Below, piece by piece: positions 52,328 to 59,778 of a stretch of 64,000 bases of DNA (the stretch's first letter is position 1; each line of letters starts with the position of its first letter). Under the pieces are notes generated by a model, which was not told where the DNA came from, did not search any database, and saw only the letters and a list, made by a program, of their open reading frames with translations. A program made the translations under genes and the position numbers. The DNA is taken from positions 1 through 64,000 of the forward strand of contig NZ_VORU01000010.1 of the NCBI RefSeq assembly GCF_007997135.1. The letters run 5' to 3'. The stretch is from Aequorivita lipolytica. Its GTDB lineage: Bacteria; Bacteroidota; Bacteroidia; Flavobacteriales; Flavobacteriaceae.

Positions 52328-54109
52328 ATGACAGATCCAAAAAGACTCTTCGACTTTCCGTATTATCAACTGGAGAAATATCCTCAAAATAAAGCACTTG
52401 TAACAAAATATAATGGTGAGTGGCAAGCCACTTCTACCCAAGAATATATTGACAAAGCCAATGCTTTAAGTCGCGCACTTTTAAAAATGGGCGTTAAACC
52501 CAACGATAAAATTGCAGTAATATCAATGACAAACCGCACAGAGTGGAACATTTGCGATATTGGGATAATGCAAACTGGCGCACAAGGGGTGCCTATTTAC
52601 CCAACAATTTCTGAAGATGAATATGAATACGTTTTAAACCACAGTGAATCCATCTATTGTTTTGTTTCCTGCAAAGAAGTTTATGATAAAGTACAGCAAA
52701 TCCGTAACAATGTTCCTTCACTGAAAGAAATTTACACTTTTGATGAAATAGTTGATGCCAAAAACTGGCAAGAAGTTTTGGAAGAAGGGAAAGAAATAAG
52801 TAATCAAGAAGATGTTGAAAAACGAAAAGAAGCCATTACAGAAGATGATTTGGCTACACTTATATATACCTCAGGCACCACTGGGAAACCTAAGGGAGTT
52901 ATGCTCTCGCATAAAAACATTTCTTCCAATGCCAAATATAGTGCAGAACGACTTCCTATCGATCTCGGAAAATCAAAAGCATTGAGTTTCTTACCAGTTT
53001 GCCATATTTACGAACGCATGTTGCAGTATATGTATCAATATTGTGGTGTTGAAATACACTTTGCTGAGTCGCTTGAAACCATAAGTGAAAACTTAAAAGA
53101 AGTGAAACCAGAGGTAATGAGCGCCGTTCCACGTTTGCTTGAAAAGGTTTATGATAAAATTTACGCAAAAGGTGCCGAGCTTACTGGAATAAAAAAGAAT
53201 CTATTTTTTTGGGCTATTGACCTAGGTTTAAAATATGAGCCTTATGGCCAAAACGGTTGGTGGTATGAAACAAAATTAAAACTTGCCCGAAAATTAATTT
53301 TCAGCAAGTGGCAAGAAGCTCTTGGCGGAAATTTAAAGGCAATCGCCTCCGGAAGTGCAGCTCTACAACCAAGATTGGCTCGTGTTTTTAATGCTGCAGC
53401 AATTCCGGTTATGGAAGGCTACGGACTTACAGAAACTTCTCCCGTAGTTTCTGTGAATGATATGCGTAACCACGGCTTCAAAATTGGTACCGTTGGAAAA
53501 GCCTTAAAAGAAACAGATATAAAAATAGCCGAAGATGGCGAAATACTTATAAAAGGGCCGCAGGTAATGATGGGCTATTTCAAAAACCAAGAACAGACCG
53601 ACGAGGTTTTGAAGAATGGTTACTTCCATACAGGAGATATTGGTGAGATTGACAGCGAAGGCTTCCTAAAAATCACCGATCGTAAAAAAGAGATGTTCAA
53701 AACTAGCGGTGGTAAGTACGTAGCGCCCCAACTTTTGGAAAACGCAATGAAGCAATCGCGCTTTATAGACCAGATTATGGTTGTGGGTGAAGGCGAAAAA
53801 ATGCCAGCTGCGCTTATCCAGCCCGACTTTGATTTTATAAAAGAATGGGGGAACAAAAAAGGAAGAAATATTCCTTCAGACCCCGCGGAATTGGTGAAAA
53901 ATAAAGATGTAATTAAACGTATCCAGAAAGAAGTAGATTTTTATAACGAACGTTTCGGCCAATGGGAAAAAGTGAAAAAATTTGAGTTGACCCCAGAGCT
54001 TTGGAGTATTGAAGGCGGTCACCTTACTCCAACCATGAAAATGAAACGGAAAGTGATTAAAGAAAAGTACATGGATTTGTACAATAGGATTTATGAGCAC
54101 ACTTCATAA
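52328..54109 (+). CDS. Long-chain fatty acid-CoA ligase
   Basis: A 593-aa AMP-forming acyl-CoA synthetase that activates fatty acids for beta-oxidation or lipid synthesis. The P-loop-like motif is LIYTSGTTGKPKGVMLSHKN; the second core motif is YGLTETSPVVSVND; the adenylate-binding YFHTGDIGEIDSEGFLKITD and the C-terminal hinge DRKKEMFKTSGGKYVAP follow. It belongs to the FadD15/long-chain group common in Bacteroidota. It is followed by SMR and DUF488 genes and, further on, the beta-oxidation operon. Confidence 0.93.
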   Translation: MTDPKRLFDFPYYQLEKYPQNKALVTKYNGEWQATSTQEYIDKANALSRALLKMGVKPNDKIAVISMTNRTEWNICDIGIMQTGAQGVPIYPTISEDEYEYVLNHSESIYCFVSCKEVYDKVQQIRNNVPSLKEIYTFDEIVDAKNWQEVLEEGKEISNQEDVEKRKEAITEDDLATLIYTSGTTGKPKGVMLSHKNISSNAKYSAERLPIDLGKSKALSFLPVCHIYERMLQYMYQYCGVEIHFAESLETISENLKEVKPEVMSAVPRLLEKVYDKIYAKGAELTGIKKNLFFWAIDLGLKYEPYGQNGWWYETKLKLARKLIFSKWQEALGGNLKAIASGSAALQPRLARVFNAAAIPVMEGYGLTETSPVVSVNDMRNHGFKIGTVGKALKETDIKIAEDGEILIKGPQVMMGYFKNQEQTDEVLKNGYFHTGDIGEIDSEGFLKITDRKKEMFKTSGGKYVAPQLLENAMKQSRFIDQIMVVGEGEKMPAALIQPDFDFIKEWGNKKGRNIPSDPAELVKNKDVIKRIQKEVDFYNERFGQWEKVKKFELTPELWSIEGGHLTPTMKMKRKVIKEKYMDLYNRIYEHTS

Positions 54110-54115
54110 ATAATC

Positions 54116-54442
54116 ATGAACTGGATCCTACTAATAATAGCTGGACTCTTTGAAGTAGGTTTCGCCACCTGTTTAGGAAAAGTAAAAGAAACCGCAGGAC
54201 TGGAATCTAAGCTTTGGTTCGGTGGTTTTTTAATATGTCTTTTTATAAGTATGTTTCTGCTAATAAAAGCTTCGAAAACGCTTCCCATCGGGACGGCTTA
54301 CGCGGTATGGACAGGTATTGGCGCCGTTGGTACCGTTCTTGTCGGAATCTTTTATTTTAATGAACCGGCCACATTTTGGCGTGTCTTTTTTCTTTCTACT
54401 TTAATAATTTCTTTGGTAGGCTTAAAATTTGTTACCAATTAA
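54116..54442 (+). CDS. SMR-family small efflux protein, Gdx/SugE-like
   Basis: A 108-aa four-TM small multidrug resistance transporter. The N-terminal WILLIIAGLFEVGFATCLGK holds the essential membrane Glu (E13), and LPIGTAYAVWTGIGAVGTVL is the SugE/Gdx-type core. Gdx members export guanidinium and related cations as antiparallel dimers; a single gene here suggests a homodimer, though some SMR proteins act on quaternary ammonium compounds. No guanidine riboswitch was recognised upstream (only 6 nt after the ligase). It is probably co-transcribed with the ligase gene. Confidence 0.87.
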   Translation: MNWILLIIAGLFEVGFATCLGKVKETAGLESKLWFGGFLICLFISMFLLIKASKTLPIGTAYAVWTGIGAVGTVLVGIFYFNEPATFWRVFFLSTLIISLVGLKFVTN

Positions 54443-54519
54443 AGTTCCGTTAAACCACCTATAATCCTTCTTTGAGCCTTGTTGATTTCTTACCTTTAAA
54501 GGTAATTTATCATTTAAAA

Positions 54520-55047
54520 ATGAATACTCTTTGGACCATCGGACACTCTACCCGTTCGTTAGACGAATTTTTAAAATTATTGGATTCCTTCCATATAAAA
54601 ATACTCGTAGATGTGCGCCATTATCCGGGTTCTCGAAAATTTCCGCAGTACAATAAAGACAGTTTAAAAATTTCACTTCCCGAAAACGGGATTGAATATA
54701 TACATCTTGTCGATTTGGGCGGACGCAGAAAACCGGAACCAAATTCCAAAAACGATGCCTGGCGCCTCGATTCCTTTAAAGGATATGCAGATTATATGGA
54801 AACTGAGCAATTTCAGCAATCCCTTAAAATTCTGAAGGAAATTGCTAAGGAGAAACGAACTGCGATTATGTGTGCAGAAGCCGTTTGGTGGAGCTGCCAC
54901 CGTTCGCTTATTTCAGATATTCTAAAAGTGGATGGTTGGAAGGTGATGCATATAATGGGTGAAAATACATCAACGGAACACCCTTATACCGCTCCGGCAA
55001 ATGTGGTCGATGGAAATTTAAATTATTCAAAAGTGAGAGACACATAA
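54520..55047 (+). CDS. DUF488 family protein
   Basis: A 175-aa cytosolic protein. The start is the ATG at 54520 (MNTLWTIGHSTRSLDEFLKL); a longer frame from 54472 adds a non-conserved leader. DUF488 markers are TIGHSTR, LVDVRHYPGSRKFPQYNKD, and the Cys region AIMCAEAVWWSCHRSLISD. Proposed roles include nucleic-acid or redox functions; none is established. Its neighbours give no direct clue, and the frame ends 73 nt before the MarR gene. Confidence 0.85.
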   Translation: MNTLWTIGHSTRSLDEFLKLLDSFHIKILVDVRHYPGSRKFPQYNKDSLKISLPENGIEYIHLVDLGGRRKPEPNSKNDAWRLDSFKGYADYMETEQFQQSLKILKEIAKEKRTAIMCAEAVWWSCHRSLISDILKVDGWKVMHIMGENTSTEHPYTAPANVVDGNLNYSKVRDT

Positions 55048-55061
55048 ATTATTGTCAATTT

Positions 55062-55094
55062 ACTATGCGTGCATAATAAATTTTTGTATATTTG
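55062..55094 (+). promoter_or_regulatory. Promoter of the MarR-beta-oxidation operon
   Basis: TTG at 55062-55064, a 22-nt spacer and TATATTTG at 55087-55094, 26 nt before the MarR ATG at 55121. The short palindrome-like ATGCGTGCAT between the boxes (55075-55084 region) may bind a regulator such as MarR itself. Confidence 0.55.
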
Positions 55095-55120
55095 ATATTC
55101 TACTTTTTCAAATTGCTTTA

Positions 55121-55561
55121 ATGAAAGAAAAAACAATAGATTATATGTTGCGATCCACTTGGATGAACGTAACAAAAATGTACAATGAAGAAGCCGGAAA
55201 AAAAGGAAGTACAATGGCCACAGGCTTTGCGCTTATAAGTATTGATCCTGAAGAAGGAACACCTTCAACTGCGCTGGGACCCAAAATGGGAATGGAAGCC
55301 ACAAGCCTCTCGCGCACCTTGAAATCTATGGAACAAAAAGGTTTAATAGAGCGCAAACGTAATCCCGAAGACGGTCGTGGTGTGTTGATATATTTAACAC
55401 CTTTTGGAAAGGAAATGCGCGAGTTCTCAAAAGGCGTAGTGTTGGGATTTGACGAAGCAGTTCAAAAAAATGTTTCCGAGGAGGAATTGCACACATTTAG
55501 AAAAGTGGCAAACACGATCAATGAGTTGATTAATTCAAAAAAAATATACGAGTCAAATTAG
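55121..55561 (+). CDS. MarR family regulator of the fatty-acid degradation operon
   Basis: A 146-aa winged-helix regulator starting at ATG 55121 (MKEKTIDYMLRSTWMNVTKM). The HTH is GMEATSLSRTLKSMEQKGLI, followed by the wing RKRNPEDGRGVLIYLT. MarR proteins bind as dimers and release DNA on ligand binding; as the first gene before FadJ/FadA/acyl-CoA dehydrogenase, it probably senses an acyl-CoA or fatty acid. An upstream frame to 55052 runs through the promoter and is not used. Confidence 0.85.
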   Translation: MKEKTIDYMLRSTWMNVTKMYNEEAGKKGSTMATGFALISIDPEEGTPSTALGPKMGMEATSLSRTLKSMEQKGLIERKRNPEDGRGVLIYLTPFGKEMREFSKGVVLGFDEAVQKNVSEEELHTFRKVANTINELINSKKIYESN

Positions 55562-55613
55562 GAAATAGGGATTAGGAATTAGTAAGAAAATTGAAAATCA
55601 TAACTCTGAACTC

Positions 55614-55655
55614 ATAACCCATAACTCATAACTCATAACTCATAACTCATAACTA
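55614..55655. repeat. Heptanucleotide tandem repeat before fadJ
   Basis: ATAACTC is repeated four times (55621-55648) with degenerate copies on either side (ATAACCC 55614-55620; ATAACTA 55649-55655), ending 5 nt before the fadJ ATG at 55661. Related AACTC units precede it. Confidence 0.9.
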
Positions 55656-55660
55656 AAAAA

Positions 55661-58069
55661 ATGTCAAAAAGAAGAATTAACAAAGTAGCGGTAATCGGTT
55701 CCGGAATTATGGGAAGCGGTATTGCCTGCCATTTCGCTAACATCGGCGTGGAAGTGCTTTTGCTGGACATCGTTCCTCGCGAGCTCACCGATGACGAAAA
55801 GAAGAAAGGGCTTACACTTGAGGACAAAGTAGTTCGCAATAGAATTGTAAACACAGATTTGCAGAAAGCCATAAAAAGCAACCCTGCCCCGCTCTATCAC
55901 AAAGATTTTGCAAAACGAATTTCCACAGGGAACTTGGAAGACGATATTTCAAAAGTGAAAACTGCGGATTGGATTATTGAAGTAGTTGTAGAGCGTTTGG
56001 ACATTAAAAAACAGGTTTTCGAAAACCTTGATAAACACAGAAAACCGGGAACGCTTATTACTTCAAACACTTCCGGTATTCCTATCAAGTTTATGAGCGA
56101 AGGCCGCAGCGAAGATTTTCAAAAACATTTCTGCGGTACGCACTTTTTCAACCCGCCTCGTTATTTAAAACTTTTTGAAATCATTCCCGGGCCAAAAACT
56201 TCAACTGAAGTGCTGGATTTCTTGAATGGTTACGGTGAAAAATTCCTCGGAAAAACTTCCGTGGTTGCAAAAGATACACCTGCTTTTATAGGAAATAGAA
56301 TCGGGATTTTCGGCATTCAAAGCCTTTTCCACCAAGTGAAGGATATGGGTCTTACTGTTGAAGAGGTTGACAAACTTACTGGCCCAGTAATCGGTCGTCC
56401 AAAATCCGCAACCTTCAGAACCGTTGATGTTGTTGGTCTTGACACTTTGGTGCACGTTTCCAAAGGAATTTATGACAATGTTCCCGATGATGAGGAACAC
56501 GGTATTTTCCAAATCCCAGGATTCATCGATACTATGATGGAAAAAAAATGGTTGGGAAGCAAAAGTGGCCAAGGGTTTTACAAAAAAGTGAAGAATGATG
56601 ACGGCAGCAGTGAAATCCTTACCCTCGACCTTGATTCTTTGGAATACAGAAAAAGCAAAAAAGCCTCTTTTGACTCGTTGGAAAACACAAAATCTGTCGA
56701 TAAAGTTACCGACCGTTTTCCAATTCTTATTAAGGGAGAAGATAAAGCAGGCGAATTCTACCGAAAAAATTTCGGAGCAATGTTCGCTTACGTTTCAAAA
56801 AGAATTCCTGAAATAACAGATGAACTTTACAAGATTGATGACGCAATGAAAGCTGGTTTCGGCTGGGATAACGGACCCTTTGAAATTTGGGACGCGGTTG
56901 GAGTTAAAAAAGGAATTGAGTTAATAAAAGATTTAGGAAAAGAACCTGCCGCTTGGGTAAACGAAATGCTTGAAGCTGGTGTTGATTCTTTCTACACTAT
57001 AAAAGACGGAAACACCTATTATTACGATATTCCGCAGAAAAAACACGTAAAAGTTCCCGGACAGGATTCGTTTATTATTCTGGACAACATCCGCAAAACT
57101 TCAGAAGTTTTCAGAAATAACGGGGTTGTGGTTGAAGATTTAGGCGATGGAATTTTGAATGTAGAATTTATTAGTAAAATGAACTCTGTTGGCGGAGATG
57201 TTTTGGCTGGAATCAACAAAGCTATTGATATGGCCGAAAAAGATTACGACGGATTGGTAATTGCCAACAACGGTAAAAACTTTTCAGTAGGCGCCAATAT
57301 CGGAATGATTTTTATGATGGCCGTGGAGCAGGAATACGAAGAATTGAATGCCGCAGTTAAATATTTCCAAGATACTAGTATGCGTATACGCTACTCCTCC
57401 ATTCCCGTAGTGGTTGCACCGCATGGAATGACTTTGGGCGGCGGTTGTGAGTTTACTCTTCACGCAGACAGAGTAGTTGCTGCAGCTGAAAGTTATATCG
57501 GTTTGGTAGAATTCGGAGTTGGGGTTATTCCTGGCGGAGGCGGTTCCAAAGAAATGACACTTAGAGCAAGCGACACTTTCAAAAAAGACGACGTTGAGCT
57601 CAACAGATTGCAGGATTATTTCCTCACCATTGGAATGGCAAAGGTTTCAACCTCGGCCTATGAAGCTTACGATACCGGAATTCTTCAAAAAGGAAAGGAT
57701 ATTGTAATCGTAAACCAAAATAGACAGATTGCCGCAGCTAAAGAAGTAGCACGCTTTATGGCAGATCAGGGTTATACAAAACCAATTCAGAGAACAGATA
57801 TAAAAGTGCTTGGGAAGCAAGCATTGGGAATGTTCCTTGTGGGAACTGACCAAATGTACGCCGGAAATTACATCAGCGAGCACGACAAAAAAATCGCAAA
57901 TAAACTAGCCTACGTAATGGCTGGTGGAGATTTGAGCGAAGCAAGCTACGTGAGCGAGCAATATTTGCTCGACCTTGAAAGAGAAGCATTTTTGAGTTTG
58001 ACAGGAGAAAGAAAGACTTTGGAAAGACTTCAGCATATGATTCAGAAGGGGAAACCGCTAAGAAATTAG
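55661..58069 (+). CDS. fadJ: 3-hydroxyacyl-CoA dehydrogenase / enoyl-CoA hydratase
   Basis: An 802-aa bifunctional beta-oxidation enzyme in the order HAD first, ECH last (the reverse of E. coli FadB). The N-terminal NAD fold has KVAVIGSGIMGSGIACHFAN, then FCGTHFFNPPRYLKLFEIIP with the catalytic His region, and a second HAD C-terminal helical pair. The last third has crotonase motifs GMTLGGGCEFTLHADRVVAA and FGVGVIPGGGGSKEMTLRAS. This layout is typical of Bacteroidota. It is in one operon with the thiolase and acyl-CoA dehydrogenase; the reaction is enoyl-CoA to 3-oxoacyl-CoA. Confidence 0.92.
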   Translation: MSKRRINKVAVIGSGIMGSGIACHFANIGVEVLLLDIVPRELTDDEKKKGLTLEDKVVRNRIVNTDLQKAIKSNPAPLYHKDFAKRISTGNLEDDISKVKTADWIIEVVVERLDIKKQVFENLDKHRKPGTLITSNTSGIPIKFMSEGRSEDFQKHFCGTHFFNPPRYLKLFEIIPGPKTSTEVLDFLNGYGEKFLGKTSVVAKDTPAFIGNRIGIFGIQSLFHQVKDMGLTVEEVDKLTGPVIGRPKSATFRTVDVVGLDTLVHVSKGIYDNVPDDEEHGIFQIPGFIDTMMEKKWLGSKSGQGFYKKVKNDDGSSEILTLDLDSLEYRKSKKASFDSLENTKSVDKVTDRFPILIKGEDKAGEFYRKNFGAMFAYVSKRIPEITDELYKIDDAMKAGFGWDNGPFEIWDAVGVKKGIELIKDLGKEPAAWVNEMLEAGVDSFYTIKDGNTYYYDIPQKKHVKVPGQDSFIILDNIRKTSEVFRNNGVVVEDLGDGILNVEFISKMNSVGGDVLAGINKAIDMAEKDYDGLVIANNGKNFSVGANIGMIFMMAVEQEYEELNAAVKYFQDTSMRIRYSSIPVVVAPHGMTLGGGCEFTLHADRVVAAAESYIGLVEFGVGVIPGGGGSKEMTLRASDTFKKDDVELNRLQDYFLTIGMAKVSTSAYEAYDTGILQKGKDIVIVNQNRQIAAAKEVARFMADQGYTKPIQRTDIKVLGKQALGMFLVGTDQMYAGNYISEHDKKIANKLAYVMAGGDLSEASYVSEQYLLDLEREAFLSLTGERKTLERLQHMIQKGKPLRN

Positions 58070-58092
58070 ATTGTTAGATAATTAGACTCTTA

Positions 58093-58122
58093 GATTTTTA
58101 GAAATCGAATTATCTAAAAATC
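58093..58122. repeat. 10-bp inverted repeat between fadJ and fadA
   Basis: GATTTTTAGA (58093-58102) and TCTAAAAATC (58113-58122) form a hairpin amid repeated TTAGA/CTAAAA words in the 76-nt spacer. AT-rich and without a U-tract at its end, so it is probably not a strong terminator. Confidence 0.6.
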
Positions 58123-58145
58123 CAATAATCCAAAATACTAGAAAA

Positions 58146-59336
58146 ATGAAAACAGCATACATAGTAAAAGCATACAGAACCGCGGTGGGAAAAGCCCCTC
58201 GTGGAGTTTTTCGTTTCAAAAGACCTGATGAGTTGGCTGCGGAAACCATTAAATATATAATGAACGAATTGCCACAACTCGACAAGAAACGAATTGACGA
58301 CGTAATAGTTGGTAACGCAATGCCCGAAGCCGAACAAGGCTTAAATATGGGCCGATTGATTTCGCTGATGGGACTGGAAATAGTTGATATTCCTGGGATG
58401 ACTGTAAACAGATACTGCGCTTCCGGGCTTGAAACCATTGCCATCGCCACAGCAAAAATCCAAAATGGAATGGCAGATTGCATCATCGCCGGAGGTGCTG
58501 AAAGCATGAGCTACATTCCAATGGGCGGTTATAAACCTGTTCCAGATTATAAATTAGCGAAAGAAGGCCACGAAGATTATTATTGGAATATGGGGCTAAC
58601 GGCAGAAGCGGTAGCTAAAAAATATAACGTTTCCCGCGAGGATCAAGACGAGTTTGCTTACACAAGCCAGATGCGCGCTTTAAAAGCACAAGACGAAAAT
58701 CGTTTTCAGGATCAAATTGTTCCCATTGAAGTTGAACATATTTTTGTAAATGATGCTGGAAAAAAAGTTACCGAAAAATATACAGTCAATAAGGATGAAG
58801 GCCCAAGAAAAGGAACAACTATAGAAGCACTTTCCAAACTTCGTCCCGTTTTTGCAGAAGGTGGAAGCGTAACCGCAGGAAACTCTTCACAAATGAGTGA
58901 TGGGGCAGCTTTCGCTGTAATTATGAGTGAAGAAATGGTGAAAGAATTAAATCTTGAACCTATCGCGAGATTAGTAAGTTTTGCTGCAGTTGGGGTAGAT
59001 CCGAAAATTATGGGTATTGGCCCATTGTATGCAATCCCAAAAGCATTGAAGCAAGCTGGATTGAAGCAGGAACAAATGGAACTTATAGAATTGAATGAGG
59101 CTTTTGCGTCACAATCCTTAGCTGTAATCCGCGGACTTGGTTTAGATAAGGAAATTGTGAACGTAAACGGAGGCGCAATCGCGATGGGTCACCCATTGGG
59201 TTGTACAGGCACCAAACTTTCAGTCCAATTATTTGATGAAATGCGCAAACGAAACCTGCAAGGAAAGTACGGAATGGTAACGATGTGTGTTGGTACTGGA
59301 CAAGGTGCTGCTGGGGTTTATGAATTTTTGAAGTAG
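58146..59336 (+). CDS. fadA: Acetyl-CoA C-acyltransferase (thiolase)
   Basis: A 396-aa thiolase that cleaves 3-oxoacyl-CoA to acetyl-CoA and a shortened acyl-CoA. The acylated Cys is in TVNRYCASGLETIAIA, the His in NVNGGAIAMGHPLGCTGTK, and the second Cys in VTMCVGTGQGAAGVYEF. The length and start (MKTAYIVKAYRTAVGKAPRG) are standard. The next gene in the operon is the four-helix cassette, then acyl-CoA dehydrogenase. Confidence 0.93.
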   Translation: MKTAYIVKAYRTAVGKAPRGVFRFKRPDELAAETIKYIMNELPQLDKKRIDDVIVGNAMPEAEQGLNMGRLISLMGLEIVDIPGMTVNRYCASGLETIAIATAKIQNGMADCIIAGGAESMSYIPMGGYKPVPDYKLAKEGHEDYYWNMGLTAEAVAKKYNVSREDQDEFAYTSQMRALKAQDENRFQDQIVPIEVEHIFVNDAGKKVTEKYTVNKDEGPRKGTTIEALSKLRPVFAEGGSVTAGNSSQMSDGAAFAVIMSEEMVKELNLEPIARLVSFAAVGVDPKIMGIGPLYAIPKALKQAGLKQEQMELIELNEAFASQSLAVIRGLGLDKEIVNVNGGAIAMGHPLGCTGTKLSVQLFDEMRKRNLQGKYGMVTMCVGTGQGAAGVYEFLK

Positions 59337-59348
59337 AAGAAAGAGCCA

Positions 59349-59764
59349 AGATTCAAGAGCCAAGATTGAAGACTAAAGAAGAGTGTATGCATAATTTTAA
59401 AAAGCTGAAAATATGGATGGAGAGTATGAGCCTGGTTTCAAATACCTATAAAATTACTCGAGCTTTTCCAGATTTTGAAAAATTTGGATTGGTTTCACAG
59501 ATGAATAGGTGTGCTGTTTCAATTCCTTCAAATATAGCAGAGGGCTCAAGTAAAAGTTCTAATAAACATTTCAAACAATATTTGGAAATAGCTTTGGGAT
59601 CGTCTTTCGAATTAGAAACACAATTAATTATTGCATTTAATGAATTGTATATTTCGGAAGAAAAATTTAAATATTTAGAAGAAAAAATAAAACAAATTCA
59701 AAAAATGATTTCAGGATTCCAATCTAGACTTACTTAAAAGTCTTGACTCTTGGCTCTTGATTCT
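59349..59764 (+). repeat. 26-bp imperfect inverted repeats flanking the four-helix-bundle gene
   Basis: The left arm AGATTCAAGAGCCAAGATTG... (59349-59374) is complementary at about 22 of 26 positions to 59739-59764 (AGTCTTGACTCTTGGCTCTT...). The arms enclose the coding region exactly, and AAGAGCCAAGATT recurs just outside the left arm (from 59340). In RNA the cassette would form a long stem with the gene in its loop. Confidence 0.85.
59387..59737 (+). CDS. Four-helix-bundle protein (23S rRNA IVS / S23 type)
   Basis: A 116-aa protein of the S23/IVP four-helix-bundle family first seen in intervening sequences of 23S rRNA genes. The ATG at 59387 starts MHNFKKLKIWMESMSLVSNT; the signature FGLVSQMNRCAVSIPSNIAE follows, then FKQYLEIALGSSFELETQL. 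The related bAvd protein of diversity-generating retroelements has the same fold and forms pentamers. No reverse transcriptase or rRNA gene is nearby; the gene sits between thiolase and acyl-CoA dehydrogenase, flanked by inverted repeats. Its function here is unknown. Confidence 0.88.
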   Translation: MHNFKKLKIWMESMSLVSNTYKITRAFPDFEKFGLVSQMNRCAVSIPSNIAEGSSKSSNKHFKQYLEIALGSSFELETQLIIAFNELYISEEKFKYLEEKIKQIQKMISGFQSRLT

Positions 59765-59778
59765 AAAAATCTATAAAT

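Noticed and set aside
55614-55655. CRISPR-like array
   Set aside because: The heptamers are adjacent without spacers and no cas genes are near.
59387-59737. Diversity-generating retroelement accessory gene (Avd)
   Set aside because: The fold family matches, but no reverse transcriptase, template or variable repeat was seen in the window.
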